Source: Thiocystis minor (GTDB lineage: Bacteria; Pseudomonadota; Gammaproteobacteria; Chromatiales; Chromatiaceae). Taken from it: a stretch of 42,256 nucleotides of DNA. Positions within the stretch are counted from its first letter, which is position 1; every line of letters starts with the position of its first letter. Positions 26,953 to 36,891 of this stretch are shown piece by piece. Below the pieces are notes generated by a model. That model worked only from the letters and a program-made list of their open reading frames with translations, ran no database searches and was not told the origin of the DNA. The stretch spans positions 1 to 42,256 of the forward strand of contig NZ_NHSQ01000103.1 in the NCBI RefSeq assembly GCF_016653465.1. The letters run 5' to 3'. The translations under genes were made by a program, and so were the position numbers.

Positions 26953-27876
26953 ATGGATATCGCCGCATTGAATGCCGAATTCGCCATTCCCGACAACCTG
27001 CGTTTCACCGAGGGGCCGGGCGGTCTGACGATGATCGAGATCGCGAACGGTCTCGCCACCGCCACGATCTCGCCCTATGCCGGTCAGGTGCTGGCGTATC
27101 GTCCGGCCGGCGCGCCCGATGACCTGCTGTTCGTCAGCGAGCGCGCCTATTACGCGCCGGACAAGGCGATCAAGGGCGGTATCCCGATCTGCTGGCCCTG
27201 GTTCGGGCCGGATCCGGAGGAGAAGGGGCGTGGCGGGCACGGGTTTGTGCGAGCCTGGCCGTGGGAGGTGAGGGCGTGCAAAGCGCAACCCGACGGCTCG
27301 ACCCTGGTCAAGCTCGGCTTGGCGGACGATGCGGCTACCCGCGCGATCTGGCCGCATTTTTTCAATCTCAGGCTGGAGGTCGTCGTCGGCGCGACCCTGT
27401 CCGTGACGCTGGTCACCCGCAATGCCGGCGATGCGCCGATCCGCATCACCCAGGGTCTGCATAGCTATTTCAAGGTGGGCGACGCGACCCAGACACGGGT
27501 CGAGGGACTCGACGGCTGCCGCTACATCGACAAGGCCGCTGGCGCGGGCGATGCGGTCGTCGTGCAGGCGGGGCCGGTGACCGTGTCCGGCGAGGTCAAT
27601 CGGATCTATGAGCAGGTTCCGGCCAGCCTGAGCATCGAGGATCCGGTGCTGAATCGTCGCATCCGCATCGACGCCCAACACAGCCGTACCTGCGTGGTCT
27701 GGAATCCCTGGGTCGAGACGGCGCGGGCGATGGATGACCTGGACGACTTGGACTATCTGCGCTTCCTCTGTGTCGAAACGGTCAATACCGCCTCTGAGGT
27801 GATCGAGATTCCGCCTCAGGGTGAGTCTCGGATCGTCGCCGAGTATCGGATCGAGCCCCTGACGGCCAGCGCATGA
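26953..27876 (+). CDS. D-hexose-6-phosphate mutarotase (YeaD-like)
   Basis: This protein of about 307 residues is an aldose-1-epimerase-fold enzyme that interconverts the alpha and beta forms of glucose-6-phosphate and related sugars. Family motifs are GGIPICWPWFG, the catalytic His in GGHGFVRAWPWEV and in TQGLHSYFKVGD, and CVVWNPW near the end. The ATG at 26953 has AGAGGA seven bases upstream; the longer open frame upstream is inside a palindromic repeat. The stop overlaps the glnE start (ATGA), so the two are translationally coupled despite unrelated roles. Confidence 0.88.
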   Translation: MDIAALNAEFAIPDNLRFTEGPGGLTMIEIANGLATATISPYAGQVLAYRPAGAPDDLLFVSERAYYAPDKAIKGGIPICWPWFGPDPEEKGRGGHGFVRAWPWEVRACKAQPDGSTLVKLGLADDAATRAIWPHFFNLRLEVVVGATLSVTLVTRNAGDAPIRITQGLHSYFKVGDATQTRVEGLDGCRYIDKAAGAGDAVVVQAGPVTVSGEVNRIYEQVPASLSIEDPVLNRRIRIDAQHSRTCVVWNPWVETARAMDDLDDLDYLRFLCVETVNTASEVIEIPPQGESRIVAEYRIEPLTASA

Positions 27877-30734
27877 GTGACGGTGCCCACGCAAATCCAG
27901 CAACCGAGTCCCAGTGGCTGGACTGGCTCGGTTGGGCGAGCGAGCAGGGCGTCGCTGTCCCGGATGATGCCGCCTTCGCGGAGGCCCGCGCGCGGGTCTG
28001 GGAGGCGAGCGAATTTGTCGCGACCGCCGCCGCGCGTCATCCGGGCGACTTCGCCGAGCTGATTGCGAGTGGCGATCTGGAGCGATCGTCTGGCGAAGGC
28101 GTGCTGGCGCGGCGGCTGGAGGCGGCCCTGGACGGGGTCGCCGACGAGCTAGCGTTGCAAAAGGCGCTGCGACTGTTTCGACGCCGCGAGATGATCCGCA
28201 TTATCTGGCGCGATCTGGCGGGTTTTGCGCCACTCCCGGAAACCCTGGAGGATCTCTCCGAACTGGCGGATGTCTGCATCCGGCAGGCGCTGGAGCGGCT
28301 GTCTGACTGGACCCGCGCCGAACTCGGCACCCCCCGCGATCCTGCCGGCCGTCCGCTGCGTCTGGTCGTGCTGGCGATGGGCAAGCTCGGGGCCCGCGAA
28401 CTGAATCTGAGTTCGGATATCGACCTGATCTTCGCCTTTCCGCAAGGCGGCGAGGTGACGGACGGACCGCGCCGCCTGAGTCACGAGCAATGGTTCGTGC
28501 GTCTCGCCCAGCGGCTGGTCCAGGCATTGGCCAGTCAGACCGTCGACGGGTTCGTGTTCCGGGTCGATACCCGGCTGCGGCCCTTTGGCGAGGTCGGCCC
28601 GCTGGCCATGAGCTTTCAGGCCATGGAGGATTATTATCAGTCACAGGCGCGCGAGTGGGAACGCTACGCCATGATCAAGGCCCGTCCGGTCGCGGGCGAT
28701 CCCGCCGACCGCGATCAACTCATGCTCATGCTGCGGCCCTTCGTCTACCGGCGTTATCTGGATTTCGGCGCCTTCGAGTCACTGCGCGATCTCAAGCGGA
28801 TGATCGCCAAGGAACTCTACCGACGCGGCATGGAGGCCAACATCAAGCTCGGCCCCGGCGGCATCCGCGAGATCGAGTTCATCGGTCAGGCGTTCCAGTT
28901 GGTCCGTGGTGGTCGCGATCCCGACCTGCAGGTCCGCCCGATTCGTCAGGTGCTCGCCTGTCTGGCGGACAAACAGTTGATGCCCGCAGACGCCATCGCC
29001 CAACTCGACGCGGCTTATGTCTTTCTGCGTCTGGTCGAAAACCGGCTCCAGGCGTATCGCGACAAACAGACCCACAAGCTGCCGGAGGATGCGCTCGGTC
29101 AATGGCGTCTGGCGCGTTCCATGGGATTCGCCGACTGGCCGATCTTTGCGTCGGTGCTGCAGGCGCATCGTCGCCTGGTCCAACAGCAGTTCGATCATGT
29201 CTTTGCCACGCCCGACAGCCACGAGGAGCCGGGCGAGTCCAGCCTGAACGGCCTCTGGACGGGGACGCACGAAGCGGTGCATGACCTGGAACTCCTGGAT
29301 CGGGCTGGTTTTTCCGACCCCGCGGCCGCCCGCCTCCGGATTGAACAGTTCCGCGAAACCACCGCTCGCAAGGGGCTCAGCAGTCGGGGTCGCGACCGTC
29401 TGGCGCAACTGATGCCGATGGTGCTGCGGGTGATCGCCACCAGCGAGCAGCCCGATCTGGCGCTGAAGCGGGTGTTGCGCGTGCTGGAATCCGTCGCGCG
29501 ACGCACCGCCTATCTCGCCATGCTGGTCGAGTCTCCGGATATCCTGGCCCAACTCGCCCGGTTATCCGGCATGAGCCCCTGGTTCACCGACAAGATCAGC
29601 CGTCATCCGCTCCTGCTCGACGAGCTGATCGACCCGCGCCGGCTCTATGCCCCGCTGCGCCGCGAGGATCTGGAGTCCGAACTCGATGCCTTGTTGTCGC
29701 ATCTGGACGCCGACGATCTGGAACAGCAGATGGAGCGGCTGCATCAGTTCGCCCAGGGCAACATGCTGCGGGTCGCCGCGGCGGATCTGACCGAGGCCAT
29801 CCCGCTGATGGTGGTCAGCGATTATCTGACCGAAATCGCGGAGGTGGCGATCGCGCGCGTGTTGCGGCTAGCGTTCGCGCATCTGGTCCGTCAGCACGGG
29901 CGCCCCACCGCCATTCTGGGCGAGGACACCGGCTTTCTGGTGCTCGGCTACGGCAAACTGGGCGGGATCGAACTGGGGTACGGTTCGGATCTGGATCTGG
30001 TGTTTCTTCATGGCACCGAGCAGGTCAGCGCTATGACCGACGGCACGAAGTCGATCAGCAACGAGCAGTTTTATGCCCGGCTCGGACAGCGCATGATTCA
30101 CATGATGACGACGCGGACCGCCTCAGGCGCGCTCTACGAGATCGACATGCGACTGCGACCGGATGGCAACAAGGGCATGCTGGCGCGCTCGCTCCAGTCG
30201 TTTGCGTCCTATCAGGAGAGCGACGCCTGGACCTGGGAGCATCAGGCCCTGGTGCGCGCCCGTCCGGTGGCGGGCGACCGGCTGCTGGCCGAGCGTTTCG
30301 GAACGGTGCGACGCGCGATTCTCTGTCGCGAGCGCGATCCCGAGACACTGCGCGACGAGGTGCGGACGATGCGCGAGAAGATGCGCGCCACTCTGGACAA
30401 GTCGCACGATGAGCGTTTCGACCTCAAGCAGGGTTCGGGCGGTATTGCGGATATCGAGTTTATGGTTCAATACGCCGTCCTGCGTTGGGCGGTGGCGCAC
30501 CCGGCGCTGGCGGACTGGACCGACAATGTCCGGCTGCTGGAGACCTTGGCGCGGCTTGGCTTGCTGCCCGGACAAGCGGCCGAGAATCTCACCGATGCCT
30601 ACAAGGCATTGCGCGCGGTCTATCATCGCAGCGCGCTCCAGGAACAGCCGAAGACCATCCCCGCGGATCAGTTTCAGGCCGAGCGCGACCGGGTTCGGGA
30701 GTGGTGGCGTGCGTTGATGGAGAGCGGCGAGTGA
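27873..30734 (+). CDS. glnE: Bifunctional glutamine synthetase adenylyltransferase / adenylyl-removing enzyme
   Basis: This 953-residue protein matches GlnE length. It has two nucleotidyltransferase domains with their metal-binding Asp pairs: SSDIDLIF at about residue 180 (deadenylylating half) and GSDLDLVF at about residue 704 (adenylylating half). Other signature blocks are KLGPGGIREIEFI and KQGSGGIADIEFMVQY. GlnE adjusts glutamine synthetase activity to nitrogen supply through PII. The start overlaps the mutarotase stop by four bases, and ilvE follows after 29 bases. Confidence 0.97.
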   Translation: MSDGAHANPATESQWLDWLGWASEQGVAVPDDAAFAEARARVWEASEFVATAAARHPGDFAELIASGDLERSSGEGVLARRLEAALDGVADELALQKALRLFRRREMIRIIWRDLAGFAPLPETLEDLSELADVCIRQALERLSDWTRAELGTPRDPAGRPLRLVVLAMGKLGARELNLSSDIDLIFAFPQGGEVTDGPRRLSHEQWFVRLAQRLVQALASQTVDGFVFRVDTRLRPFGEVGPLAMSFQAMEDYYQSQAREWERYAMIKARPVAGDPADRDQLMLMLRPFVYRRYLDFGAFESLRDLKRMIAKELYRRGMEANIKLGPGGIREIEFIGQAFQLVRGGRDPDLQVRPIRQVLACLADKQLMPADAIAQLDAAYVFLRLVENRLQAYRDKQTHKLPEDALGQWRLARSMGFADWPIFASVLQAHRRLVQQQFDHVFATPDSHEEPGESSLNGLWTGTHEAVHDLELLDRAGFSDPAAARLRIEQFRETTARKGLSSRGRDRLAQLMPMVLRVIATSEQPDLALKRVLRVLESVARRTAYLAMLVESPDILAQLARLSGMSPWFTDKISRHPLLLDELIDPRRLYAPLRREDLESELDALLSHLDADDLEQQMERLHQFAQGNMLRVAAADLTEAIPLMVVSDYLTEIAEVAIARVLRLAFAHLVRQHGRPTAILGEDTGFLVLGYGKLGGIELGYGSDLDLVFLHGTEQVSAMTDGTKSISNEQFYARLGQRMIHMMTTRTASGALYEIDMRLRPDGNKGMLARSLQSFASYQESDAWTWEHQALVRARPVAGDRLLAERFGTVRRAILCRERDPETLRDEVRTMREKMRATLDKSHDERFDLKQGSGGIADIEFMVQYAVLRWAVAHPALADWTDNVRLLETLARLGLLPGQAAENLTDAYKALRAVYHRSALQEQPKTIPADQFQAERDRVREWWRALMESGE

Positions 30735-30763
30735 TCAGTGAATTAAACGAGCGGAGTTGAAAC

Positions 30764-31687
30764 ATGTCGACGATGGCGGACCGTGACGGTCTGATCTGGC
30801 TGGATGGCGAAATGGTGCCCTGGCGTGAAGCCAAGACCCACGTTCTGACCCATACCCTGCATTATGGCATGGGCGTTTTCGAGGGCGTCCGGGCCTACAA
30901 GACCGCCCAAGGCGCGGCGATCTTCCGGCTGGCGGAGCATACTGATCGCCTCTTCAACTCCGCCCATATCCTGGGGATGCCGATGCCCTGGGACCGTGCC
31001 ACCCTGAACCGGGCGCAGCGCGACGTGGTGCGCGAGAACCATCTGGACTCCGGTTATATCCGTCCCATGTGTTTCTACGGTTCCGAGGGTATGGGCCTGC
31101 GCGCGGACAATCTCCAGGTTCACTGCATGGTCGCCGCCTGGCCCTGGGGCGCCTATCTGGGCGAGGACAATATGCGCAACGGCATCCGCATCAAGGTGTC
31201 GTCCTTCACCCGTCATCATGTGAACACCACCATGTGTCGGGCCAAGGCCAATGGCAACTACATGAACTCCATGATGGCGCTGCAAGAGGCGCTACGCGAT
31301 GGCTACGATGAGGCGTTGCTGCTCGATGCCTCCGGCTTCGTCATGGAAGGCAGCGGCGAGAACGTCTTCATCGTGCGTGACGGCATCCTCTACACGCCGG
31401 ATCTGACCTCCGCGCTGGACGGCATCACCCGCCGTACGGTCATGACCCTGTGCGACGAACTCGATCTTCGTTTCGTGGAAAAGCGCATCACCCGCGACGA
31501 GGTCTATATCGCCGACGAAGCCTTCTTCACCGGCACCGCCGCCGAGGTCACGCCGATCCGCGAGGTGGACGGTCGCGCCATTGGAGCCGGAACCCGCGGT
31601 CCCATCACCGAACGTCTGCAAACGCTCTATTTCGATCAGGTCCATGGACGTCGCGACCGCCATCCGGAGTGGCTGACGCTGGTCTGA
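30764..31687 (+). CDS. ilvE: Branched-chain amino acid aminotransferase
   Basis: This 307-residue class IV PLP enzyme performs the last step of Leu, Ile and Val synthesis. It has the start DRDGLIWLDGEMVPWREA, HYGMGVFEGVRAY, the PLP Lys161 in AKANGNYMNSMMA, the EGSGENVF loop and FFTGTAAEVTPI. The gene follows glnE closely. glnE-ilvE is a common gammaproteobacterial pair, and the next small gene (zf-CHCC) is also a typical neighbour. Confidence 0.95.
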   Translation: MSTMADRDGLIWLDGEMVPWREAKTHVLTHTLHYGMGVFEGVRAYKTAQGAAIFRLAEHTDRLFNSAHILGMPMPWDRATLNRAQRDVVRENHLDSGYIRPMCFYGSEGMGLRADNLQVHCMVAAWPWGAYLGEDNMRNGIRIKVSSFTRHHVNTTMCRAKANGNYMNSMMALQEALRDGYDEALLLDASGFVMEGSGENVFIVRDGILYTPDLTSALDGITRRTVMTLCDELDLRFVEKRITRDEVYIADEAFFTGTAAEVTPIREVDGRAIGAGTRGPITERLQTLYFDQVHGRRDRHPEWLTLV

Positions 31688-31758
31688 AACCCGCGTCCAG
31701 CCGGCCTTAGCCGCCGACTGGACGCACCGAGACACACTCGATGACGGAGAGTCAATCC

Positions 31759-31956
31759 ATGCCCCATACCGCTGCCGCAAGCACGCCCGTGCAACAGGCC
31801 ATTCAGGTCAGCCGCAAGGATCTGCCCCTATCCTGTCCGCCGCCTGACACCCCTGTCTGGAACCTGCACCCACGGGTCTATCTGCCGATCGAGGACGAAC
31901 CGAACGGCGAGGCTGTCTGCCCCTATTGCGGTGCGCGGTATGTCCTGACGGATTGA
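31759..31956 (+). CDS. Zinc-finger CHCC protein (COG4391-like)
   Basis: This short protein of about 65 residues ends with the zf-CHCC pattern: HPRVYLPIEDEP, then CPYCGARYVL, with one His and paired Cys as zinc ligands, plus an upstream Cys in LSCPPP. The fold is related to the NDUFS6 subunit of complex I, but the role of the bacterial protein is unknown. I chose the ATG at 31759, with GGAGA eight bases upstream, over the ATG at 31741, which lacks a ribosome site. The 180 bases that follow hold nothing I recognise. Confidence 0.8.
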   Translation: MPHTAAASTPVQQAIQVSRKDLPLSCPPPDTPVWNLHPRVYLPIEDEPNGEAVCPYCGARYVLTD

Positions 31957-32136
31957 GCCTGGATGCATCGGGAGAGAGCGGCCGAATGGTGACGTTCACA
32001 CCGAGAATGACCGCCAAATCCACAGCCAGGCCACGAACAAGTCTACTGCGGCACTGCAGCCCGACACGCAGCCGGATGGCATTTCCGCCGATGACCGCCG
32101 CCCCGCCGCCCCTGATCAAACCCTGGCAGGACGATT

Positions 32137-34059
32137 TCAGCTTCCGGAGCGATGGTCTCCCCTGACATATCCTTGAGCGTAGCCAATCGCCGCCAGCGCG
32201 CTGGCAATTTCATCCAGAATCGCCGGATCGTCGATCGTGGCTGGAAGTCGGAAGTCCTTACCGTCGGCGATCGCCTTCATGGTGCCGCGCAGGATCTTGC
32301 CGGAGCGGGTCTTGGGCAGTCGCTCCACCACCACCACGTTCTTGAAGGCCGCCACCGGGCCAATTTCATCGCGCACCAGCTTGACCAGATCCTTGGCGAT
32401 GGACGCCGGTTCCCGCGTGACACCCGCTTTGAGCACCACCAGCCCCAGGGGCAGTTCGCCCTTGAGCGGGTCGGCCGTGCCAATGACGGCGCATTCGGCA
32501 ACATCCGGATGCGAGGCCAGGACGGCCTCCATGCTCCCCGTGGAGAGTCGGTGACCGGCGACATTGATGACGTCGTCGATGCGGCTCATAACGAAAAGAT
32601 AACCGTCCTCGTCCAGATAACCCGCGTCCCCGGTCAGGTAGTAGCCCGGCTGGGCGGACAGATAAGACTGGATAAAACGCGCGTCGTTGCCCCACAGCGT
32701 TGTAAGACAGCCAGGTGGCAGGGGCAGGCGGAGCATGATACGCCCGATGTCGCCGGGTCGGGCCGGCTCGCCCGCATCGTCGAGCACCTGGATGTCATAG
32801 CCGGGGACGGCGCGGGTCGGCGAGCCGGGCTTGACCGGCAGTGGCTCGATCCCCAGGCAGTTCGCCGCGATGCCCCAGCCGGTCTCGGTCTGCCACCAGT
32901 GGTCGATGACCGGGACTCCGAGGATTTGCTCGGCCCAGTGCAGGGTGGCTGGATCGCAGCGTTCGCCGGCCAGAAAGAGTGCGCGGAAACCGCTGAGATC
33001 GTAGTGCCTCAGATGCTCGGCGTGCGGATCCTCGCGCTTGATGGCGCGAAAGGCAGTGGGCGCGGTAAAGAGCACCGCGACCCGGTGCTCCTGGATCACG
33101 CGCCAGAAGGCGCCAGGGTCTGGAGTACCGACGGGCTTGCCTTCATAGACGACGGTGGTGCAGCCCGCCAGAAGCGGGGCGTAGACGATATAGGAATGCC
33201 CGACCACCCAACCGACATCCGAAGCGGCCCAGAAAACTTCACCGGGTTGCACGTTGTAGAGGTTGGCCATGCTCCAGGCCATGGCAACCGCGTGTCCGCC
33301 GTTGTCGCGCACCACCCCCTTGGGCTGACCGGTGGTGCCGGAAGTGTAGAGGATATAGAGTGGGTCGGTGGCCGCGACCGGCACACAGTCGGCCGGTGCG
33401 GCCGCCGCCAGTGCCGCGCTCCAACTGAGGTCGCGTCCGGGGATGAGGGTGCCCGGTTCCTGGGGGCGTTGCAGGATCAGGCAGTGCGTGGGTTTGTGCT
33501 CGGCCAGATCGATGGCGGAATCCAGGAGCGGCTTGTAGTGCACAATCCGATTGGGCTCGATGCCGCAGGAGCCGGCGATCATCACCTTGGGTTTGGCGTC
33601 GTCGATTCGGGTGGCGAGTTCGCGCGCGGAGAAACCGCCGAAGACGACCGAATGAATGGCGCCAATGCGCGCGCAGCCGAGCATGGCGACCACCGCCTCG
33701 GGCACCATCGGCAGGTAGATGATGACCCGGTCGCCCTTCGCGACCCCGAGCGCCTGGAGTGCTCCGGCACAGCGCGCGGCCTGATCCTGCAACTGCGCAT
33801 AAGTAATGGTCGTCCTGGAGTCGGTCACCGGGCTGTCATGGATAATGGCGGGCTGATCGCCGCGTCCCGCGCGCATGTGACGATCCACGGCGTTGTAGCA
33901 GGTATTGAGCATGCCGCCACTGAACCAGCGGTAGAAGGGTGGATTTGAACGATCCAGAACCTCATCCCAAGGTCGGTCCCAGTCGATGAGTTCAGCCGCT
34001 TCGCCCCAGAAGGTCGCTGGGTCGCTCATGGCGCGATCGTAGACGGTTTGGTAGCTCAT
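32137..34059 (-). CDS. prpE: Propionyl-CoA synthetase (acyl-CoA synthetase)
   Basis: This 640-residue ANL-superfamily enzyme activates propionate, and probably acetate, to the CoA ester via an acyl-adenylate. Motifs are the P-loop YTSGTTGQPKGVVR, HWWQTETG, GDAGYLDEDGYLF, and the catalytic Lys in KTRSGKILRGTMK. VFGGFSARELATRIDDAKP is also typical of PrpE/Acs. The N-terminus MSYQTVYDRAMSDPATFWGE favours PrpE over AcsA. The ATG at 34059 has AAGGAG six bases upstream. No methylcitrate cycle genes are nearby, so propionate may enter another route. The gene is divergent from the next one. Confidence 0.9.
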   Translation of the reverse strand: MSYQTVYDRAMSDPATFWGEAAELIDWDRPWDEVLDRSNPPFYRWFSGGMLNTCYNAVDRHMRAGRGDQPAIIHDSPVTDSRTTITYAQLQDQAARCAGALQALGVAKGDRVIIYLPMVPEAVVAMLGCARIGAIHSVVFGGFSARELATRIDDAKPKVMIAGSCGIEPNRIVHYKPLLDSAIDLAEHKPTHCLILQRPQEPGTLIPGRDLSWSAALAAAAPADCVPVAATDPLYILYTSGTTGQPKGVVRDNGGHAVAMAWSMANLYNVQPGEVFWAASDVGWVVGHSYIVYAPLLAGCTTVVYEGKPVGTPDPGAFWRVIQEHRVAVLFTAPTAFRAIKREDPHAEHLRHYDLSGFRALFLAGERCDPATLHWAEQILGVPVIDHWWQTETGWGIAANCLGIEPLPVKPGSPTRAVPGYDIQVLDDAGEPARPGDIGRIMLRLPLPPGCLTTLWGNDARFIQSYLSAQPGYYLTGDAGYLDEDGYLFVMSRIDDVINVAGHRLSTGSMEAVLASHPDVAECAVIGTADPLKGELPLGLVVLKAGVTREPASIAKDLVKLVRDEIGPVAAFKNVVVVERLPKTRSGKILRGTMKAIADGKDFRLPATIDDPAILDEIASALAAIGYAQGYVRGDHRSGS

Positions 34060-34085
34060 GATTTCTCCTTCGATATCGGATGAGC

Positions 34086-36786
34086 ATGAATGATATCGTG
34101 GCACGGCTCGAGCGGTTGACGGATCGTCCAGAGATCCTTGAAGCCCTTTGACGCCAACCGGATCGAACTCGCTTTTAACCTCGGTGACAGCACCATGGGC
34201 TCCATTCCGAGCAAAGTCGTTGGCGGTCGAACGTACGTCCATGTCGATGTCCTGCCCCTGCTGGATGCCGCAACCGCGGCGCGTGTCGTGGAGGCGGAAC
34301 GATTGGCCCGACGTGAGCGTGGGACGGATTTTAATCTGGTGCGCGTCGATGACGCAGGCCCCTGCATCGCACTGCTGAATTACCCATCTTTTGACGACGA
34401 GCCTTTTCCGGCGCTGCGCGAGAGTTGGCTGGTCGATCTCGGTCAAGCGACCGTAGGCTATCGGACCTATGCCGACTCGCTCAATCCGCCGATCCTGCAC
34501 CGTAAGGAACTGCTCCTGCCCGCCGATCATCCACGGCGTGAAGAGTCTGCCGCGCTCACCGCGACCTGCGAGTCCATCGGTCTGTTTGACGAGTCCAAGC
34601 GTATTGGCTACCGCCGCCAGTGGCTGGCGCTGGTGCGCGAGAAGGGGTATCGCATCGAGGGCCATGCGCTGGTGCCGCTGGGCAACGACGACTCGGACCT
34701 GGACGACGAGGAGCCGGCTCCGGCGCATGCCGGCTGGCAGGCGTCGCGCCATCTGACGGCACTGACGCGCTACGGCTTCTCGGCGCCGGTGCAGTCGCTG
34801 GCGCGGCATGGGTTTCTGGATGGCCGCTATCGGCTGTTCGACTATGGTTGCGGGCGCGGCGACGATGTGCGGGGGCTGGTCGAGAATGGCCTGGGCGCCG
34901 CCGGCTGGGATCCTTTTCATGCGCCGGACCAACCCATTCAGTCGGCGGACATTGTCAATCTCGGCTTCGTCATCAATGTGATCGAGGACGTCGACGAACG
35001 TCTGGCGGCGCTGACCCGTGCCTGGTCGCTGGCGGAGCGGCTGCTGGTGGTCTCGGTGATGCTGGCCAACCAGAATGCCCCGCGCGGCGAGTGCTTTCGC
35101 GATGGCGTCATGACCCGGCGCGGCACGTTTCAGAAATATTTCAGCCAGGCCGAGATCAAGGCGTTTCTAGAGCAGGCGCTCGACACGGAGGCCATTCCGG
35201 TCGCGCCGGGTGTGCTTTATGTCTTTCGGGACAAGGATGCCGAGCAGCGTTTTCTGCTCAACCGCTACCGCCCTTCGGCTCCGCTCAGGGCAAGCTCTTC
35301 TTTGCTCAGGGAACGGCGTTGTGAAAAAGGGCTTGCCCTGAGCGGAGCCGAAGGGAAGCCGCGCCGGGATCGCGCGGCGGAAAAATACGCCGCCTTGCGG
35401 GAGCCATTGGACCGCCTCTGGGAGCGTTGGTTGAGTCTGGGTCGCCCGCCGGACACGTCCGAGGTGGATGATCCGGTCGCCTTAACCGAAGGTTTCGGCT
35501 CTTTGCCCAAGGCGCTGCGTTTCCTGGCGACGCGACATGATCCGGCCGAGATCGAGCAGGCCGCCGCCGCGCGCACCGCCGATCTGACGGTCTATTTCGC
35601 CCTGATGCAGTTCGCGCGACGTAAGCCTTACAGCCATCTGGAACGCGGACTGCAACAAGATATCAAAGCGTTCTTTGGCGACTATGCCGCCGCGAAGGCA
35701 CACGCACTGGAGCTGCTGTTCCGAATCGCAGACGTGGAGTCGCTCGAAGCGGCGTGTCGGCAGGCCGCCGAGCAGGGGCTGGGCTGGCTCGATCCGGGCC
35801 AGTCGCTGCAACTGCATGCGAGTTTGGTCGAGCGGTTGCCGCCGCTGCTGCGGATCTATGTGGGTTGCGCCGCCATACTCTATGGCGACGCCCGTCATGC
35901 CGATCTGGTGAAAATCCATATCGGTTCCGGCAAGGTCAGCCTGATGCGTTATGACGACTTCGCGGGCCAGCCGCTGCCGCGCCTGATCGAACGGGTCAAG
36001 ATCAAGCTGCGCGATCTGGATATCGAGTATTTCGCCTATGGCGAGGAGTACGCGCCGCCCTATCTCTTCCATAAGTCGCGCTATCTCAACGAGGAATTTC
36101 CGAACTACCCCGAGCAGGTCGCGTTCGAGCAGGCGCTCGATGACCTGGGTCTGTTCGATCTGACCGGCTATGGCCCGTCGCCCGAAGCGTTCCTGGAGAC
36201 GCTGGCCCGGCATCGCTGGACCCTCGCCGGATTCGATCTGGTTCGCCCCCGGACCCTGGCGGAGCTGGACGCTCCCTGCGGACGTTTTCTGACCTTCCGG
36301 CAACTCATCGCGTGCGGCGAGACCCAGGCCGGCACGGGTCTGCCCAATCTGCCCCGACAGCCCGAGAGCTACGATGCGCTGCTGGAGCTGGCGGAGCGGG
36401 TGCTGGATCCGGTGATCGACTACTTCGGGATGATCCGCCTGACCTACGGTTTCTGTTCGCCCCAACTCGCCCGCCAGATCCCCGGTCGCATCGATCCCAA
36501 GCGCGACCAGCACGCCGCCCATGAACTGAACCGCCTGGGCAAGTCGGTGTGCGACCGTCTGGGCGCGGCGGTTGATTTCATCGTCGAGGACGAGAGCATG
36601 CTGGAGGTGGCCCGCTGGATCGTCGCCAACACGCCCTTCGATCGGCTGTATTTCTATGGCGACGACCTGCCGATCCATGTCAGTCATGGGCCGAACCGGG
36701 ATCGCCAGATCGTCTTGATGATCGCAGGCAAATCCAGGCGTCTGGTGCCGCGGGTGGTGTCGAGTCTTCCCGAGGCCGGGGCGTGA
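34086..36786 (+). CDS. DNA phosphorothioation-associated putative methyltransferase, with a +1 frameshift near the start
   Basis: About 900 residues if the frameshift is real. The first 21 codons (MNDIVARLERLTDRPEILEAL) run in one frame from the ATG at 34086, preceded by GGATGAG, to CTT TGA at 34146-34151. The rest runs in the +1 frame from GAC at 34150. A shorter product from the ATG at 34195 (MGSIPSKVVGGRTYVH) is the alternative. Family blocks are NPPILHRKELLLP, ARHGFLDGRYRLFDYGCGRG (a SAM-binding FDYGCGRGDD), GWDPFHAP, VNLGFVINVIEDVDER and RRGTFQKYFSQAE. The family is known near dnd genes, but none are present here. A palindromic element at 35271-35355 adds about 28 residues in frame. Function is unproven. 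Confidence 0.75.
34146..34152 (+). other. Candidate +1 frameshift site CTT TGA C
   Basis: The seven bases are identical to the RF2 (prfB) programmed frameshift site. Slipping from CTT to TTT would bypass the TGA and continue at GAC in the long frame. The internal Shine-Dalgarno-like sequence that stimulates prfB shifting is not evident here. A plain one-base insertion in CTTT, or a sequencing error, is also possible. Confidence 0.4.
35271..35355. repeat. 25-bp perfect inverted repeat inserted in a coding region
   Basis: The arms 35271-35295 and 35331-35355 are perfectly complementary over 25 bases (CCCTTCGGCTCCGCTCAGGG plus CAAGC on the left), with a 35-base loop. The insert is read in frame as about 28 Ser/Leu/Arg-rich residues (PSAPLRASSSLLRERR) between the methyltransferase domain and the following helical domain. 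The same core is found before purF and inside repeat copy 5. Confidence 0.9.
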
Positions 36787-36891
36787 GGGTCGGCTTGACG
36801 CTCCTCCGCCGGCCACTGGCAAGAGACGCCTACCGGTCCGGACGCCGTCGTGGGCAGGGCGCGCCGCCGACTCGCCGGCAGTCGCGCCGGA

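Noticed and set aside
32152..33948. 598-codon plus-strand frame across prpE
   Set aside because: It is the antisense shadow of a clear PrpE gene with all catalytic motifs on the minus strand.
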